This document shows, piece after piece, positions 17,508 through 26,215 of a DNA stretch of 64,000 bases. The translations under genes were made by a program, and so were the position numbers. Source of the DNA: Janibacter cremeus (GTDB taxonomy: Bacteria > Actinomycetota > Actinomycetes > Actinomycetales > Dermatophilaceae); the NCBI RefSeq assembly GCF_029395675.1, contig NZ_CP115184.1, positions 930,001 to 994,000 of the forward strand, in the 5' to 3' direction. Numbering within the stretch: the first letter of the stretch is position 1; the number at the start of each line of letters is the position of its first letter. The notes below the pieces were generated by a model, which was given only the letters and a program-made list of their open reading frames with translations, had not been told where the DNA came from and did no database searches.

Positions 17508-18733
17508 TGAGTCGCTTGGCGGACTGGGGCAACGACCTCTACACGGGCCGACGGTCCTTCGACTTCGTCGGCCGTTCCAGGACCTGGTACAAGGTCTCGG
17601 CGGTCATCATGGTGATCGCCGCGCTCGGCTTCGTCGTGCGCCCGTTGAACTTCTCGCTGGAGTTCACCGGCGGCTCGGAGTTCCGGGTGGCCACCCAGCA
17701 GGCACCCGACGACTACGAGTCCCGGGCGACGCAGGCGGTCCGCGAGGTCACCGGACCGACCGCGTCGGCGAACATCTCCACCATCGGTGGGGACATCGTG
17801 CGGGTCCAGACCGAGGAGCTCGAGGCCGCGGAGATCCGCGACGTCACCGGTGAGCTGGCCGAGTCCTTCGACGTGCAGTCGGAGGACATCAGCTCGAACC
17901 TCATCGGTCCCTCGTGGGGTGCATCGGTGAGCCAGGAGGCACTGCGGGCCCTCGTGGTCTTCCTGCTGCTGACGACGCTGATGATGACGCTGTACTACCG
18001 CAACTGGAAGATGGCCGTCTCCTCGATGGTCGCCCTCGCGCACGACATGCTCATCACGGTCGGGATCTACACGTGGGTCGGCTTCGAGGTCTCCCCGGCG
18101 ACGCTCATCGGCTTCCTCACGGTCCTGGGCTACTCCCTCTACGACACGGTCGTCGTCTTCGACCACGTCAAGGAGAACACCCGCGCGGCCTTCTCGAACC
18201 GGCGCAAGAGCTTCGCCGCGGCAGCCAACCTCGCCGTGAACCAGACGCTCGTGCGCTCGATCAACACGACGGTCATCGCCGTGCTGCCGATCATCGCCGT
18301 GCTCGTCATCGGATTCGCCTACCTCGGTCCCGGCACGCTCCTCGACCTGTCCCTGGCGCTCTTCATCGGTATGACGGTGGGTGCGCTCTCCTCGATCTTC
18401 ATCGCCACGCCCCTGCTGGTGGACCTGCGCCGCAAGGACCCAGAGGTGGTCCTGCTCGCCGAGGACGCGGAGAGGTCCGAGGCCCTGCGGCGACGGGACG
18501 AGGAGCGCCGCGCTGCCTCCGAGCCCGAGCCGGCACCCGTCGGTGGACCCGCGAGCGCGTCCTCGGCGGCGAAGGGGGTGAGCGGCCCCTCGTCGACCGT
18601 GACGGGGGATGCCGCCGCACCCGCCGACAGTGGCGCCCAGACGGTCACCGGGCGCACGGTGCACAAGTACGCCCAGTCGTCGGGACCGCGCAACCAACCG
18701 AAGAAGACGCCCCGGAACCGGCGGAGGGGCTGA
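17507..18733 (+). CDS. secF: Protein translocase subunit SecF
   Basis: A 408-residue partner of SecD with six transmembrane helices. The signature FSLEFTGGSEFRV follows helix 1, and the core GFLTVLGYSLYDTVVVFDHVKEN with FSNRRKSFAAAANLAVNQTL is typical of SecF. The C-terminal 100 residues are a cytoplasmic Ala/Pro/Ser-rich tail ending in basic residues (KKTPRNRRRG), common in actinobacteria. ATG 17507 overlaps the last base of the secD stop. apt begins on the last base of its own stop. Confidence 0.95.
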   Translation: MSRLADWGNDLYTGRRSFDFVGRSRTWYKVSAVIMVIAALGFVVRPLNFSLEFTGGSEFRVATQQAPDDYESRATQAVREVTGPTASANISTIGGDIVRVQTEELEAAEIRDVTGELAESFDVQSEDISSNLIGPSWGASVSQEALRALVVFLLLTTLMMTLYYRNWKMAVSSMVALAHDMLITVGIYTWVGFEVSPATLIGFLTVLGYSLYDTVVVFDHVKENTRAAFSNRRKSFAAAANLAVNQTLVRSINTTVIAVLPIIAVLVIGFAYLGPGTLLDLSLALFIGMTVGALSSIFIATPLLVDLRRKDPEVVLLAEDAERSEALRRRDEERRAASEPEPAPVGGPASASSAAKGVSGPSSTVTGDAAAPADSGAQTVTGRTVHKYAQSSGPRNQPKKTPRNRRRG

Positions 18734-19260
18734 TGTCCGACAGCCTGGCCGAGCGGATCCTGGCGACCATGCGCGAGGTCGAGGACTTCCCGGAGCCGGG
18801 GGTGACGTTCAAGGACATCACTCCGGTGCTCGCGGACGGTGGGCTCCTCGCCGAGGCGGTCCGGGCCCACGCGGACCCCTACCGGGGCCAGGTCGACATG
18901 GTCGCGGGTCTCGAGGCGCGGGGCTTCATCTTCGGGGCGGCGGTCGCGCTGCACCTCGGCGTCGGCTTCCTGCCGGTGCGCAAGGCCGGCAAGCTGCCCG
19001 GTCCCACCGTCGGTGTGGACTACGAGCTGGAGTACGGGAGCGCGCGCGTCGAGGTCCATGCCGGGGACCTGCCCGACGGCGCTCGGGTGCTCGTGGTCGA
19101 CGACGTCCTGGCGACCGGGGGCACGGCAGCCGCCGCCTGCCGACTCCTCGAGCAGTGCGGGGGCACCGTCGTCGCGGTGGAGGTCCTGACGGAGATCGTG
19201 GCCCTCGATGGTCGCGCGCTCCTGGAGGGCCGTACCGTGCGGAGTCTTGCCAGCGTCTAG
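18733..19260 (+). CDS. apt: Adenine phosphoribosyltransferase
   Basis: A 175-residue type I phosphoribosyltransferase that salvages adenine to AMP with PRPP. Motifs: DFPEPGVTFKDITPVL at the N-terminus, GLEARGFIFG, and the PRPP loop VLVVDDVLATGGTA. It shares one base with the secF stop, so it is cotranscribed with the export genes, as in many actinobacteria. Its TAG stop codon also forms the first three bases of the rel -10 hexamer. Confidence 0.96.
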   Translation: MSDSLAERILATMREVEDFPEPGVTFKDITPVLADGGLLAEAVRAHADPYRGQVDMVAGLEARGFIFGAAVALHLGVGFLPVRKAGKLPGPTVGVDYELEYGSARVEVHAGDLPDGARVLVVDDVLATGGTAAAACRLLEQCGGTVVAVEVLTEIVALDGRALLEGRTVRSLASV

Positions 19261-19272
19261 GCTCTCTTCATG
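19258..19272 (+). promoter_or_regulatory. Leaderless promoter of rel, overlapping the apt stop codon
   Basis: TAGGCT (19258-19263) begins with the apt TAG stop codon and ends 6 nt before the rel ATG at 19270. The spacing predicts a message starting at or next to the ATG, and no ribosome binding site is present. Confidence 0.6.
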
Positions 19273-21564
19273 AGCGAGCGCAACACGAGCACCGGCGGGT
19301 TCTCCGCACGGTCGTTGGCGCGCGCGTCCTTGGCCCGGATCGGGAGTGGCCGGGCAGCCACTCCCGGCGTGCTCGACCCGCTGCTGACGATCGTGCGGCA
19401 GAGCCACCCGAAGGCCGACCTGTCCATCATCGAGCGCGCCTACGACGTCGCCGAGCAGAAGCACCAGGGGCAGCGCCGCAAGAGCGGCGACCCGTACATC
19501 ACGCACCCGCTCGCCGTCACGACCATCCTCGCCGAGCTGGGGATGACCCCGCTGACCCTCGCGGCCGCCCTGCTCCACGACACGGTCGAGGACACCGACT
19601 ACAGCCTCGAGGACCTCGAGGAGGAGTTCGGGGCAGAGGTCGCCAAGCTCGTCGACGGCGTGACCAAGCTGGACAAGGTCACCTACGGCGAGAGCGCGCA
19701 GGCCGAGACCGTGCGCAAGATGATCGTCGCCATGGCCCGGGACATCCGGGTCCTCGTCATCAAGCTCGCCGACCGGCTGCACAATGCCCGGACCTGGCGC
19801 TACGTGTCGGCGGAGTCCGCCCAGCGCAAGGCTCAGGAGACACTCGAGATCTACGCCCCGCTGGCGCACCGCCTCGGGATGAACACCATCAAGTGGGAGC
19901 TGGAGGACCTGTCCTTCGCGACCCTCTACCCCAAGGTCTACGAGGAGATCGTGCGCCTCGTCGCCGAGCGTGCCCCGGCCCGGGAGGAGTACCTCGCCAC
20001 CGTGCGGTCGCAGGTCGTGCTGGACCTGCGCGAGGCGAGGATCAAGGCGACGGTCACCGGCCGCCCGAAGCACTACTACTCGGTCTACCAGAAGATGATC
20101 GTCGGCGGTCGGGAGTTCGGCGAGATCTACGACCTGGTGGCGGTGCGCGTCCTCGTCGACACCGTCCGTGACTGCTACGCCGCACTCGGCGCGCTGCACG
20201 CCCGGTGGAACCCCCTTCCCGGGCGGTTCAAGGACTACATCTCGCTGCCGAAGTTCAACATGTACCAGTCCCTGCACACGACCGTCATCGGTCCGCAGGG
20301 CAAGCCGGTCGAGATCCAGATCCGCACCCACCAGATGCACCGCCGGGCCGAGTACGGCGTCGCGGCGCACTGGAAGTACAAGGACCAGGCACGCGCGGAC
20401 AGCGGCCAGGTCGTCGAGGACGGTCAGGTCGGCGAGATGGCGTGGCTGCGCCAGCTGCTGGACTGGCAGCGTGAGACCGCGGACCCCAGCGAGTTCTTGG
20501 ACTCCCTGCGTTACGAGATCAGCACCAACGAGGTCTACGCCTTCACCCCCAAGGGTCAGGTCATCGCCCTCCCGGCCGGCTCCACGGCGGTGGACTTCGC
20601 CTACGCGGTGCACACCGAGGTCGGTCACCGGTGCATCGGTGCCCGCGTCAACGGTCGCCTGGTGCCCCTGGACTCCGCCCTGGACCACGGCGACGCGGTC
20701 GAGATCCTCACCTCCAAGGCCGAGGGCGCCGGGCCCTCGCGCGACTGGCTCAACTTCGTCCGGTCCGCCCGGGCGCGCAACAAGATCAAGCAGTGGTTCA
20801 CCAAGGAGCGCCGGGAGGAGATGGTCGACTCCGGCAAGGAGGCCATCGCCAAGGTCGTGCGCAAGCAGAACCTCCCGCTGCAGCGCATCCTCACCGTGGA
20901 GAGCCTCACCTCCGTCGCGAGCGAGCTGCGGCGCCAGGACGTCGACGGCCTCTACGCAGCGGTCGGGGAGGGGCACGTGTCCGCGCAGCACGTGGTCTCC
21001 CGACTCATCGCCGCCGTGGGTGGCGAGGACGGGGCCACCGAGGACCTGGCCGAGGCCACCCTGCCCGGACCTCCCCGGCACCGCCGCAGCGGCACCGACC
21101 CGGGCGTCGTCGTCAAGGGCGTCGACGACATGTGGGTCAAGCTCGCCAAGTGCTGCACCCCGGTGCCCGGCGACGAGATCATGGGCTTCATCACCCGGGG
21201 CAACGGTGTCTCCGTGCACCGCACCGACTGCACGAACGCCAAGTCGTTGCGCAAGGAGTCCGAGCGGTTCATCGAGGTCGAGTGGGCCCCGAGCAGCTCC
21301 AGCCTCTTCCTCGTGCAGGTCCAGGTCGAGGCACTCGACCGGTCCGCGCTGCTCTCCGACGTCACCCGGGTGCTGTCGGAGTCCGGGGTGAACATCCTCT
21401 CCGCCACCGTGCACACCTCGCGCAACCGCGTGGCGATCCTGCGGTTCACCTTCGAGATGGGTGACACCGGCCACCTCAGCCACGTCATCCAGCAGGTCAA
21501 GCGGACCGAGTCGGTCTTCGACGCCTTCCGCATCACCGGCGGCCAGCTGCCGAGCAAGGACTGA
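19270..21564 (+). CDS. rel: Bifunctional (p)ppGpp synthetase/hydrolase Rel
   Basis: A 764-residue stringent-response enzyme. Order: HD hydrolase domain (HDTVEDTDY near residue 100), synthetase domain with [13 protein letters not shown] and the RFKD motif ([12 protein letters not shown]) that marks bifunctional Rel rather than RelA, then TGS ([14 protein letters not shown]), a Cys-containing segment ([13 protein letters not shown]) and a C-terminal ACT domain. It makes and degrades (p)ppGpp on stalled ribosomes. The first 35 residues are a variable basic extension. The gene directly follows apt, as in M. tuberculosis, but probably has its own leaderless promoter. Confidence 0.97.
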   Translation: MSERNTSTGGFSARSLARASLARIGSGRAATPGVLDPLLTIVRQSHPKADLSIIERAYDVAEQKHQGQRRKSGDPYITHPLAVTTILAELGMTPLTLAAALLHDTVEDTDYSLEDLEEEFGAEVAKLVDGVTKLDKVTYGESAQAETVRKMIVAMARDIRVLVIKLADRLHNARTWRYVSAESAQRKAQETLEIYAPLAHRLGMNTIKWELEDLSFATLYPKVYEEIVRLVAERAPAREEYLATVRSQVVLDLREARIKATVTGRPKHYYSVYQKMIVGGREFGEIYDLVAVRVLVDTVRDCYAALGALHARWNPLPGRFKDYISLPKFNMYQSLHTTVIGPQGKPVEIQIRTHQMHRRAEYGVAAHWKYKDQARADSGQVVEDGQVGEMAWLRQLLDWQRETADPSEFLDSLRYEISTNEVYAFTPKGQVIALPAGSTAVDFAYAVHTEVGHRCIGARVNGRLVPLDSALDHGDAVEILTSKAEGAGPSRDWLNFVRSARARNKIKQWFTKERREEMVDSGKEAIAKVVRKQNLPLQRILTVESLTSVASELRRQDVDGLYAAVGEGHVSAQHVVSRLIAAVGGEDGATEDLAEATLPGPPRHRRSGTDPGVVVKGVDDMWVKLAKCCTPVPGDEIMGFITRGNGVSVHRTDCTNAKSLRKESERFIEVEWAPSSSSLFLVQVQVEALDRSALLSDVTRVLSESGVNILSATVHTSRNRVAILRFTFEMGDTGHLSHVIQQVKRTESVFDAFRITGGQLPSKD

Positions 21565-21597
21565 CTCGGGGGTCGCCACACGGCCCGATCACGATCG

Positions 21598-21633
21598 GAG
21601 CCCCGAGATCACCGTGTCGTGATCCCGGGGCTC
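21598..21633. terminator. Bidirectional terminator between rel and the DUF349 gene
   Basis: A 15-bp stem with one mismatch (21598-21612 with 21619-21633) closes a 6-nt loop between the convergent stop codons. A smaller palindrome around CGATCACGATCG lies just before it. Confidence 0.75.
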
Positions 21634-21671
21634 CCGTCGCAGCGCCGATCGGCCCTTCGGTGTCGGTGCCG

Positions 21672-23048
21672 TCAGCCGCCGAACTCGTCCAGCCCCTTGC
21701 GGGCCTGGTCCAGCCACATCTGCTGGGCCCCGATCTGCTCGCGGATCCGCTTCGCCCGGGAGGAGTCCCCCTTGGCCTCGGCCCGCTCCAGGTCCGACTC
21801 GAGATCGGTCACCTTGGACTCGAGCTGGGTGACCATGGAGGCGGCGCGGGCCGACTTCTCCGGGTTGACGGACGACCACTTCTTGTCCTCGGCGTCACGC
21901 ACGGCCTGCTCGACGCGGCGCATGCCCTTCTCCATGCGGTCGATGTCGCGCCGCGGCACCTTGCCCGCCGCCTCCCAGCGCTCCTGGATGTCACGCAGCG
22001 CGGACTTGGCCTTCTCCAGGTCCTTGACCGGCAGGAGCGCCTCGGCCTCGGCGAGGATGCCCTCCTTGACGGCGAGGTTGCCGCGGAAGGCCTCGTCCTC
22101 CTTGGCCGCCTCGGCGTCCTTGGCGTTGAAGAAGGCGTCCTGGGCGGTGCGGAACCGCTCCCAGAGCCGGTCGTCGTCGGCCCGGCCTGCGCGGCCGGCC
22201 CGGCGCCACTGGTCCATCAGGCGCTTGAACGCCCCGGCGGTGGCGTTCCAGTCCGTGGAGGTCGACAGCCGCTCGGCCTCCGCGACGAGCTCCTCCTTGT
22301 GGGCCTTGATCTCCCCACGGGACTGCTCGAGCTTGGCGAAGTGGGCACGACGCGCCTTGTCGAAGCCGTTGCGGGCCTTGGAGAAGCGCTGCCAGAGGGG
22401 TGCCTCGACGTCCTTGTCCAGGCGGACCTTGCCGCGCTGGTGCGCCTTCCACTCGTCCAGCAGCTCCCGCATGCGGGCGGTGGACTGCTTCCACTGGACC
22501 TTCTCGACCGGCTGCGCAGCGATCTTCTCCGCCTCGGCGACGATGACCTCGCGCTCGGCCGCGGCCACCTTCTTCGCCTCGGCGCGCGCGCTCGCCTCGT
22601 GCTCGCGCTTGTCGGCCAGACCCGCGTCGACCTCGGCGATCAGAGCGGCCAGAGCCGGCAGGTCGCCGACGACATTGGGCCTGTCGGCATGCTCGTGCAG
22701 GGACTTCAGCCCGTCCGCGATCTCCTTGGCGGTGACCTCGGGGGAGTCGAGGCGCTGGCGCAGCAGTCCGGCTGAGGCGAAGAGCTCGTCGTACTTGCGG
22801 GCGAAGTACTGCAGGGCCTCCTCGGGCGAGGCACCCGGGTAGGAGCCGACCTCGCGTTCCTCGTCCCCGTCGCGGACGAAGACGCGTCCTTCCTCGTCGA
22901 CCCGGCCGAAGGCCGCGGACGCGCTGTGGTCGTCCGTGACCGCCTGGATCTCGGGGGCCGGGGTCACGGTCGGTCGGGTGGGAGCCAGCTTGGCCAGGGC
23001 TGCTGGCGAGGGCGCCGTGGGGCGCGGGGCATCTGTCTCGTCGCTCAC
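21672..23048 (-). CDS. DUF349 coiled-coil protein
   Basis: A 458-residue, strongly helical, charged protein with several DUF349 repeats; characteristic units are LLDEWKAHQRGKVRLDKDVE, LWQRFSKARNGFDKARRAHF and LMDQWRRAGRAGRADDDRLW. No enzymatic motif or membrane segment is visible. Function unknown; a nucleic-acid or ribosome role has been suggested for relatives. The GTG at 23048 lies 7 nt after TAACCT (23061-23056), so a leaderless start is preferred over the ATG at 23066 that would include the promoter in the coding region. In mycobacteria a cyclophilin gene occupies this place. Confidence 0.85.
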   Translation of the reverse strand: MSDETDAPRPTAPSPAALAKLAPTRPTVTPAPEIQAVTDDHSASAAFGRVDEEGRVFVRDGDEEREVGSYPGASPEEALQYFARKYDELFASAGLLRQRLDSPEVTAKEIADGLKSLHEHADRPNVVGDLPALAALIAEVDAGLADKREHEASARAEAKKVAAAEREVIVAEAEKIAAQPVEKVQWKQSTARMRELLDEWKAHQRGKVRLDKDVEAPLWQRFSKARNGFDKARRAHFAKLEQSRGEIKAHKEELVAEAERLSTSTDWNATAGAFKRLMDQWRRAGRAGRADDDRLWERFRTAQDAFFNAKDAEAAKEDEAFRGNLAVKEGILAEAEALLPVKDLEKAKSALRDIQERWEAAGKVPRRDIDRMEKGMRRVEQAVRDAEDKKWSSVNPEKSARAASMVTQLESKVTDLESDLERAEAKGDSSRAKRIREQIGAQQMWLDQARKGLDEFGG

Positions 23049-23105
23049 ACTCTCGAGGTTACCCATTCACGCGGCGGATGCAGGCCTCCACGTAGGGTTC
23101 GGTGC
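23049..23105. promoter_or_regulatory. Compact divergent leaderless promoter pair
   Basis: Only 57 bp separate the two GTG start codons. TAACCT (23061-23056, minus strand) and TAGGGT (23093-23098, plus strand) are each exactly 7 nt from their start codon. The -35 regions would have to overlap in the shared 30 bp, and neither is a good match. Confidence 0.55.
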
Positions 23106-23810
23106 GTGCTGACCATCTCCTTCCCGGCGCAGGCCTTCGGGACGAACTGCTATGTCCTCGCGGACGGACCCGGCGAGGAGTGCCTCGTCGTCGACCCCGG
23201 CATCGGGATCGAGGAGACCCTCCGCGAGGTGCTCACGACCCACAGGCTCAAGCCGGCCGCGGTGCTGCTGACCCACGGTCACATCGACCACGTCTACTCG
23301 GTGACCCCGGTCTGCGGCGGCGAGCTGGCGGCCTACATCCACTCCGACGACCGCTACCGCCTCGTCGACCCGCTCGGCAGCTCCTCGCTCGGCGACCAGC
23401 TGACCGGGATGCTCGAGCAGCAGTTCGGCCGGAAGGCGACCTGGCGCGAGCCCGAGCACGTCGTCGAGGTGACCGACAGCGAGACCGTCTCGGTGGCCGG
23501 TATCGACCTGGACGTCGTCCACGCGCCCGGCCACACCGAGGGATCGGTGATGTTCTCCCTTCCCGGACTGCCCGACGGCATCCCGGACGAGGCCGAGGTC
23601 GACCGCACCCTCATCACCGGGGACGTGCTCTTCGCCGGGTCGATCGGCCGCACCGACCTCCCCGGGGGGTCGGCAGAGGCCATGCAGCGCTCCCTCCGCG
23701 ACGTCGTCCATCCGCGGCCGGACTCCAGCCTCGTCCTGCCCGGCCACGGTCCGGCGACGACGCTGGCCCGCGAGAAGGCGACCAACCCGTACCTGCAAGG
23801 ACTGTCATGA
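23106..23810 (+). CDS. Metallo-beta-lactamase-fold hydrolase (glyoxalase II-like)
   Basis: A 234-residue single-domain metallohydrolase. The metal motif HxHxDH is seen in LLTHGHIDHVYS, with further ligands in HAPGHTEGS and LPGHGPATT. The pattern is that of hydroxyacylglutathione hydrolase-like enzymes; because actinobacteria use mycothiol rather than glutathione, the true substrate is probably another thioester. The M. tuberculosis counterpart between rel and hisS is Rv2581c. Its stop codon overlaps the hisS ATG (ATGA), so the two are cotranscribed. Confidence 0.88.
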   Translation: MLTISFPAQAFGTNCYVLADGPGEECLVVDPGIGIEETLREVLTTHRLKPAAVLLTHGHIDHVYSVTPVCGGELAAYIHSDDRYRLVDPLGSSSLGDQLTGMLEQQFGRKATWREPEHVVEVTDSETVSVAGIDLDVVHAPGHTEGSVMFSLPGLPDGIPDEAEVDRTLITGDVLFAGSIGRTDLPGGSAEAMQRSLRDVVHPRPDSSLVLPGHGPATTLAREKATNPYLQGLS

Positions 23811-25174
23811 GCAACCCCCGACCGACCAAGGTCACGCCCCTGTCCGGGTTCCCCGAGTACCTGCCCGAGCAGCGGATCATCGAGCAGCACTTCCTCGACG
23901 TCATCCGCTCCACCTTCGAGCTGCACGGATTCCCGTCGATCGAGACGCGCTCGGTCGAGCCGGTGGAGCGCCTGCTCGGCAAGGGCGGCGATGCCGACAA
24001 GGAGATCTACGGCATCCACCGCCTCGCCGACGAGGGTGAGGGGCGGCCGGATGCGGAGCTCGGGCTGCACTTCGACCTGACCGTGCCCTTCGCCCGCTAC
24101 GTGGTGGAGAACGCCGGCCGGCTGAACTTCCCCTTCCGTCGCCACCAGATCCAGAAGGTCTGGAGGGGCGAGCGTCCCCAGGAGGGGCGCTACCGGGAGT
24201 TCACCCAGTGCGACATCGACGTCGTCGACGTCGGGGAGCTGGCGCCCCACTTCGAGGCGGAGATGCCGCTGGTCATGGCCGAGATCTTCGCCAGGCTGCC
24301 CATCCCGGAGATGGTCATCCAGGTCAACAACCGCAAGATCCCCGAGGGCTTCTACCGCGGGCTGGGGATCGGCGCGGAGGACGAGACGGAGATCCAGGAG
24401 ACCCTGCGCATCATCGACAAGCTGGACAAGATCGGCCCGGACGAGGTCGCTGCCCTCCTCGTCGGGGCCGGACGCACGCCCGAGCAGGCGCAGGCCTGCC
24501 TCGACCTGGCCACGATCCGCACGCAGGACACCTCCTTCGTCGAGCGCGTCCGCGACCTCGGCGTGGCACACCCCGTCCTCGACGAGGGCCTCAGCGCGCT
24601 GGCCGCGGTCATCGAGACCGGGGCGGCGGCCGCGCCCGGTGCGATGGTCGCCGACCTGCGCATCGCCCGCGGGCTCGACTACTACACCGGCACGGTCTAC
24701 GAGACCCAGCTCGTCGGGTACGAGTCCTGGGGCTCCTTCTGCTCCGGCGGTCGCTACGACGAGCTCGCGAGCGACGGCAGGAACACCTACCCGGGCGTCG
24801 GCATCTCCATCGGCCTCTCCCGGCTCCTCGGCCTGCTGCTCGGCAAGGGTTTGGTCGGAGCGAGCCGCAAGACCCCTTCGGCGGTCCTCGTGGCGGTGAC
24901 GGACGAAGGGAGCCGGCCGGCGTCCGTGGCCGTGGCCACCGCGCTGCGGTCGCGGGGGATCCCGTGCGAGGTGTCACCGGCCGCGGCGAAGTTCGGCAAG
25001 CAGATCCGCTTTGCGGAGCGTCGCGGGATCCCCTTCGTGTGGTTCCCGGGCGCAGGGGAGGCGGGGGACCAGGTCAAGGACATCCGCTCCGGCGACCAGG
25101 TCGACGCGGAGGCCTCCACGTGGGCCTGCCCGGAGGACGACCTGCACCCGCAGGTCGTGCGTCTGGAGGAGTGA
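23807..25174 (+). CDS. hisS: Histidyl-tRNA synthetase
   Basis: A 455-residue class II synthetase. Motif 1 lies near the N-terminus (GFPSIETRSVEPVERLL), motif 2 is VWRGERPQEGRYREFTQCDIDVV, and the histidine-specific loop is ARGLDYYTGTVYE. Motif 3 is GVGISIGLSRL. The C-terminal anticodon-binding domain ends HPQVVRLEE. It charges tRNA-His. Longer than bacterial HisS of E. coli type, it matches the branch that carries an insertion after motif 2. The start overlaps the upstream stop by 4 bases. Confidence 0.96.
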   Translation: MSNPRPTKVTPLSGFPEYLPEQRIIEQHFLDVIRSTFELHGFPSIETRSVEPVERLLGKGGDADKEIYGIHRLADEGEGRPDAELGLHFDLTVPFARYVVENAGRLNFPFRRHQIQKVWRGERPQEGRYREFTQCDIDVVDVGELAPHFEAEMPLVMAEIFARLPIPEMVIQVNNRKIPEGFYRGLGIGAEDETEIQETLRIIDKLDKIGPDEVAALLVGAGRTPEQAQACLDLATIRTQDTSFVERVRDLGVAHPVLDEGLSALAAVIETGAAAAPGAMVADLRIARGLDYYTGTVYETQLVGYESWGSFCSGGRYDELASDGRNTYPGVGISIGLSRLLGLLLGKGLVGASRKTPSAVLVAVTDEGSRPASVAVATALRSRGIPCEVSPAAAKFGKQIRFAERRGIPFVWFPGAGEAGDQVKDIRSGDQVDAEASTWACPEDDLHPQVVRLEE

Positions 25175-25810
25175 GAGCGTCCCGGTGCACCACGTGCAGC
25201 ACGGCCACCGGGCGCGCGTCCACACCCACGGGCCCTCATGGCCGATGCATCGTCCGTCGACCAGGCGCTCGGTCGAGGACCGGAAGCGTACTGTGCCGGT
25301 GGCCGGCAGTCGTCGTCTGCCGGCATCCCGAGCCACGAGATCAGGGACCCCCCACGCCACGTCACTCTCCTCGCCGAGAGCGCTGGCGGTCTCAACGGTC
25401 TCGGGGACGATGGCGAGACGGTGGCCGGTCAGCGCCAGTAGGGTCTCGACCTTGTGGAGGGGGAGGGCAGCCGCATCGACCTCGGCCCTGGCGAGGGCGG
25501 AGCGACTCCACCCGATCTCCTGTGCCGTCTCGCGTTGACTGTGACGGCTCTTCCGTCGATGACGTCACAGTACGAGACCGATCCGCCGCCCGAGGGTGAT
25601 CCGCGCACGCTCGCGGGCGAGGACGTCCGACAGCACGGGCGAGGTCCTACCCGGCAGTGGTGAGGGGCCGGCCTTCTCGGTCGGTGCCGGACGGGGCCAG
25701 AAGAGGCAGGGCAGGCAGTCCTCACATGCACCATCGCCCTGATCGGCGCACCACGTGCAGGACATCGGGCACGTGATGTCCCCTTCGTCGTCGTCTCCGG
25801 ACGGATCCAT
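25175..25810 (-). pseudogene. Broken Cys-rich XRE-type HTH regulator
   Basis: One minus-strand frame runs from ATG 25810 to the hisS end and is interrupted only by TGA at 25567-25565. Before the stop it encodes a Cys-rich segment (CPMSCTWCADQGDGACEDC) and the start of a helix-turn-helix (RARITLGRRIGLVL). After the stop, in the same frame, it continues RHRRKSRHSQRETAQEIGW and SRSALARAE, the rest of an XRE domain, then WGVPDLVARDAGRRRLPATG. A single C-to-T change (CGA to TGA) explains the break. The true C-terminus is unclear because the frame continues antisense into hisS. Recoding or a sequencing error are alternatives. Confidence 0.6.
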
Positions 25811-25959
25811 GTCCCTACTGCACACCCGGAAGGGCCGACGTGGACGCGGAGACGGACGATGCGTGGGCCGTGCCCGGACAGGAAGGTGCTTGTGGACGAG
25901 GGGCGCCAGCACCGACGCCGGCCCCGGTGTGCTGGGGCGGACGCAGCCGAAGATCCCAC
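25811..25959. other. Intergenic stretch without recognised gene
   Basis: Between the broken regulator and the large hairpin no frame on either strand has a recognisable product or a convincing start. Open frames here are Arg/Pro/Ser-rich shadows. It is part of a 1-kb gap between hisS and xerD that otherwise holds the pseudogene, the hairpin and the xerD promoter. Confidence 0.5.
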
Positions 25960-26020
25960 TGCCTACGCTCCTGCTCCACCTCACGGGCACTGACCGCGAG
26001 GTGGAGCAGGAGCGTAGGCA
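25960..26020. repeat. 61-nt near-perfect hairpin with 23-bp arms
   Basis: Arms 25960-25982 and 25998-26020 are perfectly complementary over 23 bp. After one mismatch three more pairs form inside, leaving a 7-nt loop. Similar sequences flank it, CGAAGATCCCAC before and CGAAGGACCAC after, resembling an imperfect target duplication. No T run follows. It may be a small palindromic insertion, a terminator or a protein-binding site; nothing in the sequence decides. Confidence 0.75.
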
Positions 26021-26096
26021 CGAAGGACCACCCACGGACAGGCCTGCTGCAGAGCCCCCGCCCAAATGAGTGATCATTGCGAATCGGACACAGGCA

Positions 26097-26126
26097 TGGT
26101 CTCCGTCACGCACGCCGCCCTAAACT
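26097..26126 (+). promoter_or_regulatory. Candidate promoter of xerD
   Basis: TGGTCT (26097-26102) and TAAACT (26121-26126) are 18 bp apart. The predicted message would begin near 26133, where a GTGGC-TTC-GCCAC hairpin and a GTG codon lie. Confidence 0.4.
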
Positions 26127-26132
26127 CCCGGC

Positions 26133-26189
26133 GTGGCTTCGCCACCCGTGGGCACAATGGGGTGTCCACGGCTCAACGAAGCCACGTGA
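26133..26189 (+). CDS. Possible leaderless leader peptide upstream of xerD
   Basis: GTG 26133 lies 6 nt after the TAAACT hexamer and opens an 18-codon frame ([18 protein letters not shown]) that ends 26 bases before the xerD start. Its first codons form a small hairpin. The spacing matches leaderless genes elsewhere in the window, but the peptide has no recognisable features and may not be made. Confidence 0.2.
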   Translation: MASPPVGTMGCPRLNEAT

Positions 26190-26215
26190 ACGTCCGCGGA
26201 AGGGGAGCGCTGTCC

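Noticed and set aside
18319..21579. 1086-codon antisense frame over secF, apt and rel
   Set aside because: Covers three certain genes on the other strand and has no recognisable motif.
23049..23066. DUF349 start at ATG 23066
   Set aside because: The six extra codons would contain the TAACCT -10 element; the GTG at 23048 has the exact leaderless spacing.
25429..25959. Separate minus-strand gene of about 176 codons in the hisS-xerD gap
   Set aside because: It is a shifted frame over the broken XRE gene and hairpin with Arg/Pro/Ser-rich sequence and no family resemblance.
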